Under the pieces are notes generated by a model. It saw only the letters and a list, made by a program, of their open reading frames with translations. It did no database searches and had not been told where the DNA came from. A stretch of 64,000 bases of DNA from the NCBI GenBank assembly GCA_945787015.1, contig CALZGM010000001.1:62001-126000 (forward strand), in the 5' to 3' direction. How positions within the stretch are numbered: the first letter of the stretch is position 1; the number at the start of each line of letters is the position of its first letter. The translations under genes were made by a program, and so were the position numbers. The stretch comes from an uncultured Roseburia sp. (GTDB lineage Bacteria > Bacillota > Clostridia > Lachnospirales > Lachnospiraceae). Shown one piece after another: positions 51,288 to 60,876 of the stretch.

Positions 51288-52421
51288 ATGTCGATACAGT
51301 ACGATAAAATTATTATAGGAGCCGGATTATATGGTTTATATGCAGCTGACTTTTGTGCAAAACGCGGACAAACTGTGCTTGTGTTAGAGTGTGACTCCAC
51401 GCCTTTTGGTAGGGCTACCTATATTAATCAGGCGAGAGTACATCAAGGGTATCATTATCCGCGTTCTATTTCTACAGCGATGAAGTCGGCAGGATATTTT
51501 GAACGTTTTAACAGGGATTATGGGTTCTGTATTAATAGGGAGTTTGATAAAATTTATGCGACTTCAAGTCAGTATTCTTGGACAGATGGAGAACAGTTTA
51601 AAGATTTTTGCAGAGCAGCAGGAATTATGTGTGAGGAATTGCATGCAGAACGGTTTTTCAAAGAAGGTATGTGCGATGGAGCCTTCCTAACGAGGGAATA
51701 TACATATGATGCTTCTATCTTGAAAAACTATTTTATAGAAGAACTGACGAATTATCATAATGTTGAGATACAGTATGGTGTACATATCAAGGCTATTGAA
51801 AAGCAGCAGGAGAGCTACTTGTTACGTATGAATGATGGAAAGGAATACGTAACAGAATATTTGTTAAATGCGACTTATGCATCTACGAATCAGATTTTAG
51901 AGATGGCAGGATATGAAAAGTTTGGAATTAAGTACGAACTTTGTGAAATTATTCTATGTGATACGAATGAGAAATTAAAGAAGTATGGAATAACGGTCAT
52001 GGATGGACCGTTCTTTTCCATCATGCCATTTGGAAAGACGGGGCTTCATTCTCTGACTTCTGTTACTTTTACGCCGCATACGGTAAGCTATGAGGGTGTA
52101 CCGACATTTACTTGTCAGCAGGCGAGTGGTGGTTACTGTTCTCCAGAATTTTTAGGAAATTGTAATGATTGTTTGGCGAAACCTAAGACGGCTTTTCCAT
52201 ATATGGCAAATCTTGCCCGCAAGTATTTGAAGAAGGAGTATGGATTTTCCTATCATAGCTCGTTATTTTCCATGAAACCGATACTGATGAGTTCTGAAAT
52301 TGATGATTCCGGACCTACAGTCGTACGTGTTTATTCAAAAAATCCTACTTTTGTGAGTGTACTTTCAGGAAAGATTAATACAGTATATGATTTAGATGAG
52401 GTGTTAATAGATGGCGAATAA
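51288..52421 (+). CDS. FAD-dependent oxidoreductase (DAO-like)
   Basis: A 377-residue flavoprotein: KIIIGAGLYGLYAADFCAKR is the dinucleotide-binding GxGxxG motif, with an acidic residue (LVLECDS) ending strand two. ARVHQGYHYPRS and SIMPFGKTGLHSLTS resemble the DAO/glycine-oxidase group. No membrane segment. It overlaps the GT2 gene by 11 bases and lies in one unit with an SDR enzyme, so it probably oxidises a sugar or lipid-linked sugar and not an amino acid; that is inference. AGGAG precedes the ATG. Confidence 0.8.
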   Translation: MSIQYDKIIIGAGLYGLYAADFCAKRGQTVLVLECDSTPFGRATYINQARVHQGYHYPRSISTAMKSAGYFERFNRDYGFCINREFDKIYATSSQYSWTDGEQFKDFCRAAGIMCEELHAERFFKEGMCDGAFLTREYTYDASILKNYFIEELTNYHNVEIQYGVHIKAIEKQQESYLLRMNDGKEYVTEYLLNATYASTNQILEMAGYEKFGIKYELCEIILCDTNEKLKKYGITVMDGPFFSIMPFGKTGLHSLTSVTFTPHTVSYEGVPTFTCQQASGGYCSPEFLGNCNDCLAKPKTAFPYMANLARKYLKKEYGFSYHSSLFSMKPILMSSEIDDSGPTVVRVYSKNPTFVSVLSGKINTVYDLDEVLIDGE

Positions 52422-53352
52422 AGAAAAAAATTTTGTTTCAGCAGTAGTATACATACATAATTCGGAGGAAAGAGCCGCTCATTTTTTGAAAACCATTATT
52501 ACTATCTTGGAGGAAAATTTTGAAAACTCAGAAATTATTTGCGTGAATGATTTTTCGAGTGACGCCAGTGTAGAACAGGTAAAACTTGCCAGTGCAGCTG
52601 CAAAAGCTACAAACATATCGGTACTCAACATGAGTTATTTTCATGGCTTGGAAATGGCAATGAATGCTGGTGTGGATCTCTCTATTGGTGATTTTGTATA
52701 TGAATTTGACAGTACAAAGATGGATTATGATGTTGATGAAATTATGCGGGTATATCGGAAATCCTTAGAAGGATATGATATTGTGAGCGCGTCACCGGAC
52801 AAAAGAGAACGATTTACATCAAGATTTTTTTATGAAGTATTCGAGCACTTTACGGATTCGGCATATAAGATGAATACAGAGCGCTTTCGTATTCTAAGCA
52901 GAAGAGTGATTAACCGTATTAGTAGCATGAATAAGACCATTCCATATCGAAAAGCTATTTATATGAACTGTGGACTGAAAACTGCAACACTAAAATACCA
53001 ATGTAAAGATACGGATAAAAAGAATATTTCAGATAAGAAAGAGCGAAAATACAGAATGAAATTAGCGGAAGATTCGTTGATTCTTTTTACTGAGGTAGGA
53101 TACCGTTTTGCCAGTTCGATGACATTATTTATGATGTTTGCAGCAGTATTTATGATGGTTTATTCCTTAGTAATCTACTTAAACAGCAATCCGGTTCCAG
53201 GGTGGACGACTACCATTTTGTTTTTGTCCCTGGGATTTTTTGGCTTGTTTGGAATTTTAACGATTATAGTGAAATATTTACAGCTTTTGGTTGACTTGGA
53301 GTTTAGAAGAAAACGTTATACATTTGAGAGTATTGAAAAACTAACAAAATAG
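52411..53352 (+). CDS. GtrB-like GT2 with altered metal motif
   Basis: A 313-residue GT2 with two C-terminal membrane helices (about 228-250, 258-285), the GtrB plan. CVNDFSSDASVEQ stands for the usual NDGSxD motif. The D-x-D site reads EFDSTKMDYD, giving D100-S-T102 and losing the second Asp and the Gln of DADLQ. Either it uses an unusual donor or it is a non-catalytic partner. GAGGTG lies upstream within the FAD gene. A C-terminal fragment of a paralogue is at 43.6 kb. Confidence 0.78.
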   Translation: MANKEKNFVSAVVYIHNSEERAAHFLKTIITILEENFENSEIICVNDFSSDASVEQVKLASAAAKATNISVLNMSYFHGLEMAMNAGVDLSIGDFVYEFDSTKMDYDVDEIMRVYRKSLEGYDIVSASPDKRERFTSRFFYEVFEHFTDSAYKMNTERFRILSRRVINRISSMNKTIPYRKAIYMNCGLKTATLKYQCKDTDKKNISDKKERKYRMKLAEDSLILFTEVGYRFASSMTLFMMFAAVFMMVYSLVIYLNSNPVPGWTTTILFLSLGFFGLFGILTIIVKYLQLLVDLEFRRKRYTFESIEKLTK

Positions 53353-53361
53353 GAGAAAACT

Positions 53362-54279
53362 ATGAAAAAGGCTTTGGTGGGCTATACCGGATTCGTGGGA
53401 AGCAATCTTTATGCCTCGGGAGCATTTGATGCAGTATATAATACAAAAAATATAAAGGATGCTTATGGGACAAACCCGGATTTGCTTGTATATGCGGGAC
53501 TTCGGGCGGAAAAGTATTTGGCAAATACATTGCCTCAAAAAGATATGGAACTAATTATAGAAGCAGAAGATAATATGAAAAAGATCAATCCAAAGAAACT
53601 GGTACTTATTTCTACGATTGATGTTTTTAAAGTACCAAGGGATGTGGATGAGAATAGCCCAATTGAGACAGAAGGGCTGCATCCATATGGATACAATCGG
53701 TATGCTTTAGAATGCTGGGTAAGGGAACATTATCCGGATGCATTGATTATCAGGCTTCCGGGACTTTTTGGAGAGAACATAAAGAAGAATTTTATCTATG
53801 ATTTTATACACCGGATTCCTTTTATGTTAAAGGAAGAAAAAATGAAGGAATTATCAGCGCTTGATTCGGAATTGGTAAATTATTATACATTACAGGAAAA
53901 TGGATTCTATCAGGTAAATGCGCTCAATGACAGGGAAAAGGAAACCTTAAAGGAAAAATTTAAGGAAGTAGGTTTTAGTGCGTTAAACTTTACAGATAGC
54001 CGTAATGTATATCAATTTTATCCGCTGGCACGTCTTTGGTCAGATATCCAAATTGCACTAAATAATCAGATCCTTTTGTGGCATCCCGCTACAGAACCAA
54101 TCTCTGCAGGCGAATTATATCATTATCTAACAGGGGAAGACTTTGTAAATGAGTTAAAAGGGCCTTTGATGGATTATGATTATAGAACTGTTCATGATAC
54201 CCTATTTGGTGGGAAAAAGGGATATATCTGTTCAAAGGAAGAAATCTTAAGGGCGATTAAATTATTTTGCAATAGGTAA
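53362..54279 (+). CDS. Atypical SDR (epimerase/dehydratase family)
   Basis: 305 residues with a Rossmann start ALVGYTGFVGSNL and LVLISTIDVF (strand four, Ser/Thr). The catalytic pair normally Tyr-x3-Lys appears as Y109-GYN-R113 (HPYGYNRYALE), so Lys is replaced by Arg. The C-terminal part (res 170-305) is longer and more charged than usual. AGGAG precedes the ATG. With the FAD oxidoreductase and GtrB-like gene it may oxidise/reduce a sugar; function not established. Confidence 0.7.
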   Translation: MKKALVGYTGFVGSNLYASGAFDAVYNTKNIKDAYGTNPDLLVYAGLRAEKYLANTLPQKDMELIIEAEDNMKKINPKKLVLISTIDVFKVPRDVDENSPIETEGLHPYGYNRYALECWVREHYPDALIIRLPGLFGENIKKNFIYDFIHRIPFMLKEEKMKELSALDSELVNYYTLQENGFYQVNALNDREKETLKEKFKEVGFSALNFTDSRNVYQFYPLARLWSDIQIALNNQILLWHPATEPISAGELYHYLTGEDFVNELKGPLMDYDYRTVHDTLFGGKKGYICSKEEILRAIKLFCNR

Positions 54280-54287
54280 AATGGGAC

Positions 54288-56666
54288 ATGAAGAAACTTT
54301 TTAAGTGGCAAAAGATGCTATTACTTGCAATTGCGGTTATTGCAGTAATCAGAATGGGATATATTTTTAGCGAAAATGAAACTTCAAATTATGTTGTATC
54401 GAAGCATTTGGATGTTTTAACAGCGCGGGCAGTTCCATGTGAAAATATCAGCCAGACATTTCGGATGGATGGCAGACCGTTATATGCAATAGAGTTTATT
54501 TTAAATGGAATAGCAGAAGATAAAGCTGGTAAGATCAATCTGATGATTCATTCGGAGAACGAGTTAGTCTATCAGACAGAGTTGTCACTGCAAAACATAC
54601 AAAATTTAGAAATAAAACGGGTCTATATTAACTTTGTACCAAGGGAAGAGAAAGAATACAGGGTTACACTCAATGCAGAAGAATGCACACAGATACCGGA
54701 TATATTGGTGGTATCGGATGAGAATGCGTCTCCTGAGATAATAAATAGTTATGCAGACGGAAAAGAAATAGACGGTCAGCTTGCCGTAGGTTATGGATAT
54801 TTAGAGAAAACACCGGCAAAGGAAGTGTTTAAGGACGTAGTAATATGGTTCATAGTTTTCCTAATTCTGTCAGTTGTTGTTTGCGCCTTTTATAAAATAA
54901 AAAAGATAGTGGAACGTGTCTGGAAGAGCCTCCCGGATTGGAAATATCATTTTTTGCTGATAGCTCCGATAGAGCTTTTGTGTGGTGTTGTGATTATCAA
55001 TAAGAGCGGAATGCATTTTCAATGGGTGATACAACGGTTATTTCTTTTCTTATCGGTGGTTAGTGCATGGAATATGAAAGGAAGGACTGAATTCCTGACA
55101 ACTTTGCTGGATCAGTGGTGGAAAAAACTGGGCTTATGCCTGTTATATCTATATAGTGCTTTTTGTCTGGTTGGCCAGCGGATTTTTATTTATCCGTTGA
55201 ATGCGCCGGTGGCGAAAAAGGGAATTCTATTATTTGTCATTACAGTAATATGGTTTGTGCCGGTTGTGAATTCTCTCATATATGCATTTTTTAAATTAAG
55301 TAAAAGAATTGTAAAAAAGGAGCAAAAACGATTAAAAACGCCGGTATTAATCATGGCTTGTATTATTTTTTTGCTTTTACCGGCGGCACTACATCTATAT
55401 GCAAATAATCCTGGGATTACATCCCAGGATACCTATGACTCCATGCTCGTAAATGCGCACAATCTGCAGGGGATGGTGAACTGGCATCCGGCATTTTATT
55501 GCATGATTCTCAGATTGATTCTAAGTGTTTGGGATTCCACCTATGCGGTGATTTTAGTTCAATATCTCTTCTGGTCATATGTTTTATTGGAAGGGCTTCT
55601 GTATTTGAGAAAAAAGGGAATGAGTGATGGTACAATTCTACTTGCAGCATTCCTGTTCGGTATTTCTGTAGGAAATGTAACACATATTAATACCATTTGG
55701 AAAGATATCCTATACACGATATCTGTCCTATGGGTGGTGATTCTTCTTGCAAAGTTGACATTTGACTTTGAGGAGTATAAAGGAAATTGGTATTTATATG
55801 GAGAATTTATTTTAGCTTTGCTTGGTACTTATTTTTACCGGAAAAATGGAATGGTAACATTTGCCATTGTGGCAGTGACCGCATTCATTGTTTTGTATAA
55901 AAATAAAAAGATATGGGGGACACTTCTTATAACAGTAGCCTTGATACTTTTCATACAAGGGCCTGTCTATTCCTACTTTGAGGTGGAGGATACCGGACGA
56001 CGCGGAATGTATATCGGATTGGGGCAGGATATTCTGGGCGTGTATTATGCAAGAGGTGATGTATCGGAAGAGACGATGAAAATGATTACGGTAATGACAG
56101 ATTATAATAATGCAGAGTATGGCTATATTCCGACGTGGTCTTATCAATCGTATGATTTGGATGTGAGTCCGGTTATGTTTGTGCTGAATTATTTAGATAC
56201 GTTTATCAGAAACCCGGTTACTATGATTCGGGCAGTGGTTGCACGCGAAGATGCCATGTGGAATATTTTTCAAGGAGAAGATGCGACAGTCCGGTGTGTT
56301 AATTATACCAATACGATGGATGGTGAAGGAGAGTGGAATCTGTATTATCCGAAACGAATCAAAAATGAATTGTATACTCCAATGGCAAAAATATCGCAGT
56401 ATACAGTTGAGATGCAGTGGGTAAGTATTTGGGAGTGGAGAGTCGGTATATTTACATTATTTGGTATCATTGCTGTATGGACTTTGATAACGAAAAAAGG
56501 ATTTTGTAAGAACTTGATTATTACAGCGCCGATTTTGGGACATATACTGGGGCTTCTATTATCAACAGGCTGGTCTGATTACCGATATTTTTGGCCATTA
56601 AAGTTGATGAATCTATTTGTAATATTGCTGATATTAGTTACAATAAAAGAAGAAAACGAGGGATAA
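54288..56666 (+). CDS. DUF6020-like GT-C membrane protein
   Basis: 792 residues. After one N-terminal helix is an outer beta-rich domain (about 30-180), then about twelve helices. The loop NPGITSQDTYDSML (about residue 375) with a following NWHPAFY and NTIWKDILYT match the DUF6020 group, whose acidic loop residues fit a GT-C catalytic site. It would transfer the lipid-linked sugar made by the preceding genes onto the surface polymer. It begins eight bases after the SDR gene. Confidence 0.75.
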   Translation: MKKLFKWQKMLLLAIAVIAVIRMGYIFSENETSNYVVSKHLDVLTARAVPCENISQTFRMDGRPLYAIEFILNGIAEDKAGKINLMIHSENELVYQTELSLQNIQNLEIKRVYINFVPREEKEYRVTLNAEECTQIPDILVVSDENASPEIINSYADGKEIDGQLAVGYGYLEKTPAKEVFKDVVIWFIVFLILSVVVCAFYKIKKIVERVWKSLPDWKYHFLLIAPIELLCGVVIINKSGMHFQWVIQRLFLFLSVVSAWNMKGRTEFLTTLLDQWWKKLGLCLLYLYSAFCLVGQRIFIYPLNAPVAKKGILLFVITVIWFVPVVNSLIYAFFKLSKRIVKKEQKRLKTPVLIMACIIFLLLPAALHLYANNPGITSQDTYDSMLVNAHNLQGMVNWHPAFYCMILRLILSVWDSTYAVILVQYLFWSYVLLEGLLYLRKKGMSDGTILLAAFLFGISVGNVTHINTIWKDILYTISVLWVVILLAKLTFDFEEYKGNWYLYGEFILALLGTYFYRKNGMVTFAIVAVTAFIVLYKNKKIWGTLLITVALILFIQGPVYSYFEVEDTGRRGMYIGLGQDILGVYYARGDVSEETMKMITVMTDYNNAEYGYIPTWSYQSYDLDVSPVMFVLNYLDTFIRNPVTMIRAVVAREDAMWNIFQGEDATVRCVNYTNTMDGEGEWNLYYPKRIKNELYTPMAKISQYTVEMQWVSIWEWRVGIFTLFGIIAVWTLITKKGFCKNLIITAPILGHILGLLLSTGWSDYRYFWPLKLMNLFVILLILVTIKEENEG

Positions 56667-56670
56667 GTTT

Positions 56671-57459
56671 ATGCAGTTGTCTATTTCAAATATTGGCTGG
56701 GAGGCAGCTTTAGACCATGAAGTATATAAAAGAATGCAGCAATATGGGTATTCAGGTTTAGAAATAGCTCCGACCAGGATTTTTCCGGAAAAACCATATG
56801 AAAAATTAAAAGAAGCGAAAAGTTGGAGCGAAAATCTAAAAAAAGAATACGGATTTGGTGTGCCTTCGATGCAATCCATTTGGTTTGGAAGGACAGAAAT
56901 GCTGTTTGGCAGTAGCGAGGAACGAAAAATTCTTTTAGATTATACGAAAAAGGCGATTGATTTTGCTGCCGTAATAGGGTGTAAAAATCTGGTGTTTGGA
57001 TGCCCTAAAAACCGCAATCTGCCAAGTGAAGCAGACCCGGAAACTGCACTCCGCTTTTTTGAGGAAATAGGGGAATATGCATATGCAGCAGGAACGGTAA
57101 TCGGTATGGAAGCAAATCCTCCTATTTATCATACCAATTACATCAATGACACATATTCTGCTTTAGAATTAGTGAAACAGGTAAATTCGAAAGGATTTTT
57201 ACTGAATTTAGATGTGGGTGCGATGATTCAAAATGAAGAAAGCTTAGAGGTGTTAAGAGGGCAGATAAAATATGTGAACCATGTGCATATTAGTGAGCCA
57301 AATTTAAAGCTGATTCAGAAAAGAGAATTGCATAAACAGCTAATGGAACTATTGGTACAGGAAAAATATTCAAACTATGTATCAATTGAAATGGGAAGAA
57401 CAGAGGAGCTGGGCGTAATAGAAAATGTAATGGAATATGTGAGGATGGTATTTGCATGA
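56671..57459 (+). CDS. Sugar-phosphate isomerase/epimerase-like TIM barrel
   Basis: A 262-residue AP-endonuclease-2/xylose-isomerase-type barrel. Metal ligands are in place: Glu in GMEANP, Asp in NLDVGAM, His in NHVHISEP and Glu in SIEMGR. Family members isomerise or epimerise free or phosphorylated sugars and cyclitols. GAGGGATAAG precedes the ATG; its stop overlaps the next gene (ATGA). In this unit it probably prepares a precursor sugar. Confidence 0.82.
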   Translation: MQLSISNIGWEAALDHEVYKRMQQYGYSGLEIAPTRIFPEKPYEKLKEAKSWSENLKKEYGFGVPSMQSIWFGRTEMLFGSSEERKILLDYTKKAIDFAAVIGCKNLVFGCPKNRNLPSEADPETALRFFEEIGEYAYAAGTVIGMEANPPIYHTNYINDTYSALELVKQVNSKGFLLNLDVGAMIQNEESLEVLRGQIKYVNHVHISEPNLKLIQKRELHKQLMELLVQEKYSNYVSIEMGRTEELGVIENVMEYVRMVFA

Positions 57460-58250
57460 TTTATGAGAAACAGAGCGGGGTTCCAAGGTTTGAGTGTAAG
57501 GAATTTCAAGGGAAAAACAAAGATTACGTTGTATTGATTCCGATTATTAATGAGGGAGAGCGAATCAAAAAAGAATTGGAACGTGCATATACGGCACACA
57601 TATCCGATTATGCAGATATTGTTATCTGTGATGGCGGCTCGACAGATGGCAGCACAGAGTCAGAGCAGCTCATACCGTTAAAAGTAAATACGTTACTTGT
57701 GAAACAGGATATCGGAAAACAGGGTGCACAGCTTCGTATGGGTTTCTGGTGGGCGCTGCAGCGTGGCTATAAGGGAATTATTACAATAGATGGAAATAAT
57801 AAGGATAGTATCGAAGATGTGCCGCATTTTATAGAGAAGCTTGCGGAGGGATATGATTTTGTCCAGGGTTCCAGATTTATAAAAGGTGGAAAAGCGATTC
57901 ATACTCCGTTTATCAGATTAATATCGGTAAAATTCATACACACTCCGGTTATATCAATCACAGCGCACCAGCGCTTTACCGATACGACGAATGCTTATCG
58001 GGCCTATTCTGACAAATATTTACTGGATCAGCGTGTGCAGCCATTACGGGATATCTTTATGACATATGAGCTTTTAGCATATCTTTCTGTAAGAGCTACA
58101 CAGTTGGGATATAAAGCCTGTGAAATCCCCGTAACAAGGGCATATCCCAAAACCGGTAAGACTCCTACAAAGATTAGTTTTTTTAAGGGCAATAGTGAGT
58201 TGATGAAAATCCTAATTCGGAACATGTTCGGGGCATATAATCCGGAGTGA
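57456..58250 (+). CDS. GT2 (DPM1-like, no membrane helices)
   Basis: 264 residues: VVLIPIINEGERIKKELERA, ICDGGSTDGST and a metal region ITIDGNNKDS, in which the canonical DADLQ is D112-G-N114-N-K. The C-terminal part has FIKGGKAIHTPFIRL and VTRAYPKTGKTPTK, as in polyprenyl-phosphate mannosyl-transferase relatives. It lacks the membrane helices of GtrB. Its stop abuts the stop of the opposite-strand gene, with no room for a terminator. Confidence 0.78.
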   Translation: MIYEKQSGVPRFECKEFQGKNKDYVVLIPIINEGERIKKELERAYTAHISDYADIVICDGGSTDGSTESEQLIPLKVNTLLVKQDIGKQGAQLRMGFWWALQRGYKGIITIDGNNKDSIEDVPHFIEKLAEGYDFVQGSRFIKGGKAIHTPFIRLISVKFIHTPVISITAHQRFTDTTNAYRAYSDKYLLDQRVQPLRDIFMTYELLAYLSVRATQLGYKACEIPVTRAYPKTGKTPTKISFFKGNSELMKILIRNMFGAYNPE

Positions 58251-59264
58251 TTATTTTTGAGGAAACTGGCTTTCTAAAAGGCTTAAGAGCTCCTCAATAT
58301 TTTCATGAGTAACATACCATCCAAAGCCCTGCTCATAAAGGGTCTCATTTGGTATTTGACCTGCCATATACTCTAGCATTAAATCTCCGGTTTCTGCATT
58401 GTAGTGGCTGGTATCCACATAACAGTTGTGATTTAGGGTAATGTCATTTAAACCACTAAAATTATAAAAATTGGTTACAGATGCCAGCTTCTCGAGAAAG
58501 TCTTTGTAAGTGCTCCATGAATCATAGTATTTTGTATAGTGCATTGGATTAGTAAATACCACTAATTCAATGCCATTTTCTTCACATAAGTCTGTAAACT
58601 CTGCAATACTTTGGATGACATCGTCAACATAGCTGTATTCATAGACAACAGTGTTCACATTATCTTTATTAATCAGGCTTTCGCGACCATAATCACACCA
58701 CCATCCTAAATTATAAAAACGCTCGGTATAGCCCGGTTGAGAGACATAATTTCTGGTTATTTCTAATGATTTGAGTGCGGTATACGGGTCAAAATATAGG
58801 GTTAAAAAATCAATCGGATGTTCTTTCGCGTATTCATAAGAAATACGGGAATGTTCAGTTTGATGCTTTTTGGGGTTGATTGCATAAGAAAGGCTGTCAA
58901 CTCCAAGATAGACTCTTTTTGGAACAATATGATTGGCAAGGAGAGTCTTCAAATTCGCTAGATGTTCTTGCGGAATTCCCTCAGAGTAGGTCATGTTATA
59001 GCAGTTTACGTCGGCTATTTTTTCAGTGTGGATAGCACCTACCCTGGAAGAACCAAAGAGAAAAGCATCGAATTTATCCGGATTTTTCAATATATAGTTC
59101 ATTTTTATATAGTTTGTGTTTGGCTCAACGCCGTTATCCCGAATGCAATCTGCATGAAATACATTGTATGGATCAATGGCTATTGGAATAACAATCATAA
59201 AAATTCCACAGAACAGAGAAAAAAACAAAACTTTCTGAATAAATTTTTTCACGTGACACCTCAT
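58251..59264 (-). CDS. SGNH/DltD-like partner of the MBOAT acyltransferase
   Basis: A 337-residue protein with one N-terminal helix (KVLFFSLFCGIFMIVIPIAI) and an extracytoplasmic domain. FLFGSSRVGAIHT gives a GxS nucleophile region and YVDTSHYNAETGD a D-x-x-H catalytic pair, as in DltD/AlgJ-type SGNH proteins. Together with the MBOAT gene upstream it would O-acylate a wall polymer outside the cell. The ATG overlaps the MBOAT stop (TAATG); a GTG at 59252 with GAGGTG upstream is an equally plausible start. Confidence 0.78.
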   Translation of the reverse strand: MRCHVKKFIQKVLFFSLFCGIFMIVIPIAIDPYNVFHADCIRDNGVEPNTNYIKMNYILKNPDKFDAFLFGSSRVGAIHTEKIADVNCYNMTYSEGIPQEHLANLKTLLANHIVPKRVYLGVDSLSYAINPKKHQTEHSRISYEYAKEHPIDFLTLYFDPYTALKSLEITRNYVSQPGYTERFYNLGWWCDYGRESLINKDNVNTVVYEYSYVDDVIQSIAEFTDLCEENGIELVVFTNPMHYTKYYDSWSTYKDFLEKLASVTNFYNFSGLNDITLNHNCYVDTSHYNAETGDLMLEYMAGQIPNETLYEQGFGWYVTHENIEELLSLLESQFPQK

Positions 59265-60700
59265 TAAAACTGAAAATATACAAATGCTGCTTCCGTAGAA
59301 GATTTAAACAGCATAATGAAGACTAACATAGCAAAATAAATACTATAACGAACCACAATATGTCTGGAACTAATCCATCGAATCACATCTGTTTTTAGGG
59401 AGAAAAAGTCATATAATCCTAAAATGAAAAGTGAAATCGCAGGAATCATAATCGTTTCCATTGATAACCCAATATCATAAAATCCGTTTAAGAAGTACCG
59501 GACAGGATTTGAACAGCCGTAAAACAGATTGGCAATGATTAAATTCGCCTCGGCTAGAGTATTTGCACGGAAGAAAATCCAGGCAAAGGAGCAGAGGAAA
59601 AATACAAGGATTACTTGCAAAAACCATCTTAAGGAAAATCTTCTGGCAGGAGTGTTTTTAAATATTACCTTCTCAATTACTTGCAATAAACCGTGAATAC
59701 CACCCCAAATAACATAGGTCCAATTGGCCCCATGCCACAAGCCGCTTACGAAAAAGGTGAGAATCAGATTGAGATAGGTTCGAAGCTTTCCCTTTCTATT
59801 TCCACCAAGCGGGATGTAGACATAATCACGAAACCATGTAGATAAAGAGATGTGCCAGCGACTCCAAAATTCCTTAATACTGGCAGAAAAATAGGGGCTG
59901 TTAAAGTTCTGCATCAAATCAATATCTAAAAGCTTGGCACAGCCAATTGCAATGTCAGAATATCCCGAAAAATCGCAATAAATCTGAAAGGTGAATAAGA
60001 AGGTTGCCAAAACAAGAGAAAACCCCTTAAAGGCATGAGGAGTATTATATATAGCATCCACATAACCGGCAAAAACATCTGCAATCACTAATTTTTTAAA
60101 GAACCCCCATACCATTAATTTCATGCCATAAGAAGCTTTGTCGTAATCAAAATGATGTTCTGCTTTTATCTGCGGCAGTAAATTGGAAGTTCGTTCAATG
60201 GGACCTGCTACTAACTGTGGGAAAAAAGAGATGAAAGCAGCATATTTCCCAAAGTGATGCTCCGCAGAAATAGTTCCTCTATATACATCTATGACATAAC
60301 TGAGTGTCTGAAAGGTATAAAAAGAGATGCCTACCGGTAAAAGCAGCTTCAGGGTTGTTGGATGAAGCTGAATTGCAAAGGCATTTAAGATGACAGTTAT
60401 ATTTTCCTGAAAAAAATTAAAGTATTTAAAGAAAAATAGAATACCTAAGCTGATAGCAGCAGCAAGGGCCAGGAGTGCTCTTTTGTACTTGAGATTGTCT
60501 GTTTTTTCCAGCAGAAGTGCCGTCCCATAGGATACAATGGTTGTTGCAAGAATAAGTACTACATATTTTATATTCCAGCTCATATAGAAATAGTAGCTTG
60601 CTATGAGCAGAATCATCCATCGAAATCGATGGGGAAATGTCCAATATAAAATAAAAACGACTGGTAAAAAAATTGCAAATGAAAGTGAATTAAAAAGCAT
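59264..60700 (-). CDS. MBOAT O-acyltransferase (AlgI/DltB-like)
   Basis: 478 residues and about eleven helices. Signatures: FISFFPQLVAGPIERTSNLL, FWSRWHISLSTWFRDYVYIP, and SGLWHGANWTYVIWG with the catalytic His. Enzymes of this class accept an acyl group from a cytoplasmic donor and pass it across the membrane for attachment to alginate, teichoic acid or capsule. It forms a two-gene, opposite-strand operon with the SGNH-like gene. GAGGG precedes the start. Confidence 0.93.
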   Translation of the reverse strand: MLFNSLSFAIFLPVVFILYWTFPHRFRWMILLIASYYFYMSWNIKYVVLILATTIVSYGTALLLEKTDNLKYKRALLALAAAISLGILFFFKYFNFFQENITVILNAFAIQLHPTTLKLLLPVGISFYTFQTLSYVIDVYRGTISAEHHFGKYAAFISFFPQLVAGPIERTSNLLPQIKAEHHFDYDKASYGMKLMVWGFFKKLVIADVFAGYVDAIYNTPHAFKGFSLVLATFLFTFQIYCDFSGYSDIAIGCAKLLDIDLMQNFNSPYFSASIKEFWSRWHISLSTWFRDYVYIPLGGNRKGKLRTYLNLILTFFVSGLWHGANWTYVIWGGIHGLLQVIEKVIFKNTPARRFSLRWFLQVILVFFLCSFAWIFFRANTLAEANLIIANLFYGCSNPVRYFLNGFYDIGLSMETIMIPAISLFILGLYDFFSLKTDVIRWISSRHIVVRYSIYFAMLVFIMLFKSSTEAAFVYFQF

Positions 60701-60754
60701 GATAAACCCTCATTCTACTTAGAATAAATACTTTTCTAGTATCAAAACAGTATT

Positions 60755-60783
60755 ATATTATCAAAGATTAAGAGAATCTTCAA
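60755..60783 (-). promoter_or_regulatory. Promoter of the MBOAT operon
   Basis: On the minus strand TTGAAG (60778-60783), 17 bases and TAATAT (60755-60760); an overlapping TATAAT lies three bases further. It points away from the GtrII gene. Confidence 0.6.
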
Positions 60784-60823
60784 GGAAAATACTTCGTTTT
60801 CCCTAGATAAGAGGGCTTTATTG

Positions 60824-60832
60824 TGATATAAT
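60824..60832 (+). promoter_or_regulatory. Extended -10 promoter of the GtrII operon
   Basis: TGATATAAT (TG-n-TATAAT) 45 bases before the GtrII start; no good -35 is seen, as expected for an extended -10 promoter. Confidence 0.55.
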
Positions 60833-60876
60833 GCTTAAAGCATTTCCAGTCAGAAAGTAATAATGGGGAGAGTAAA

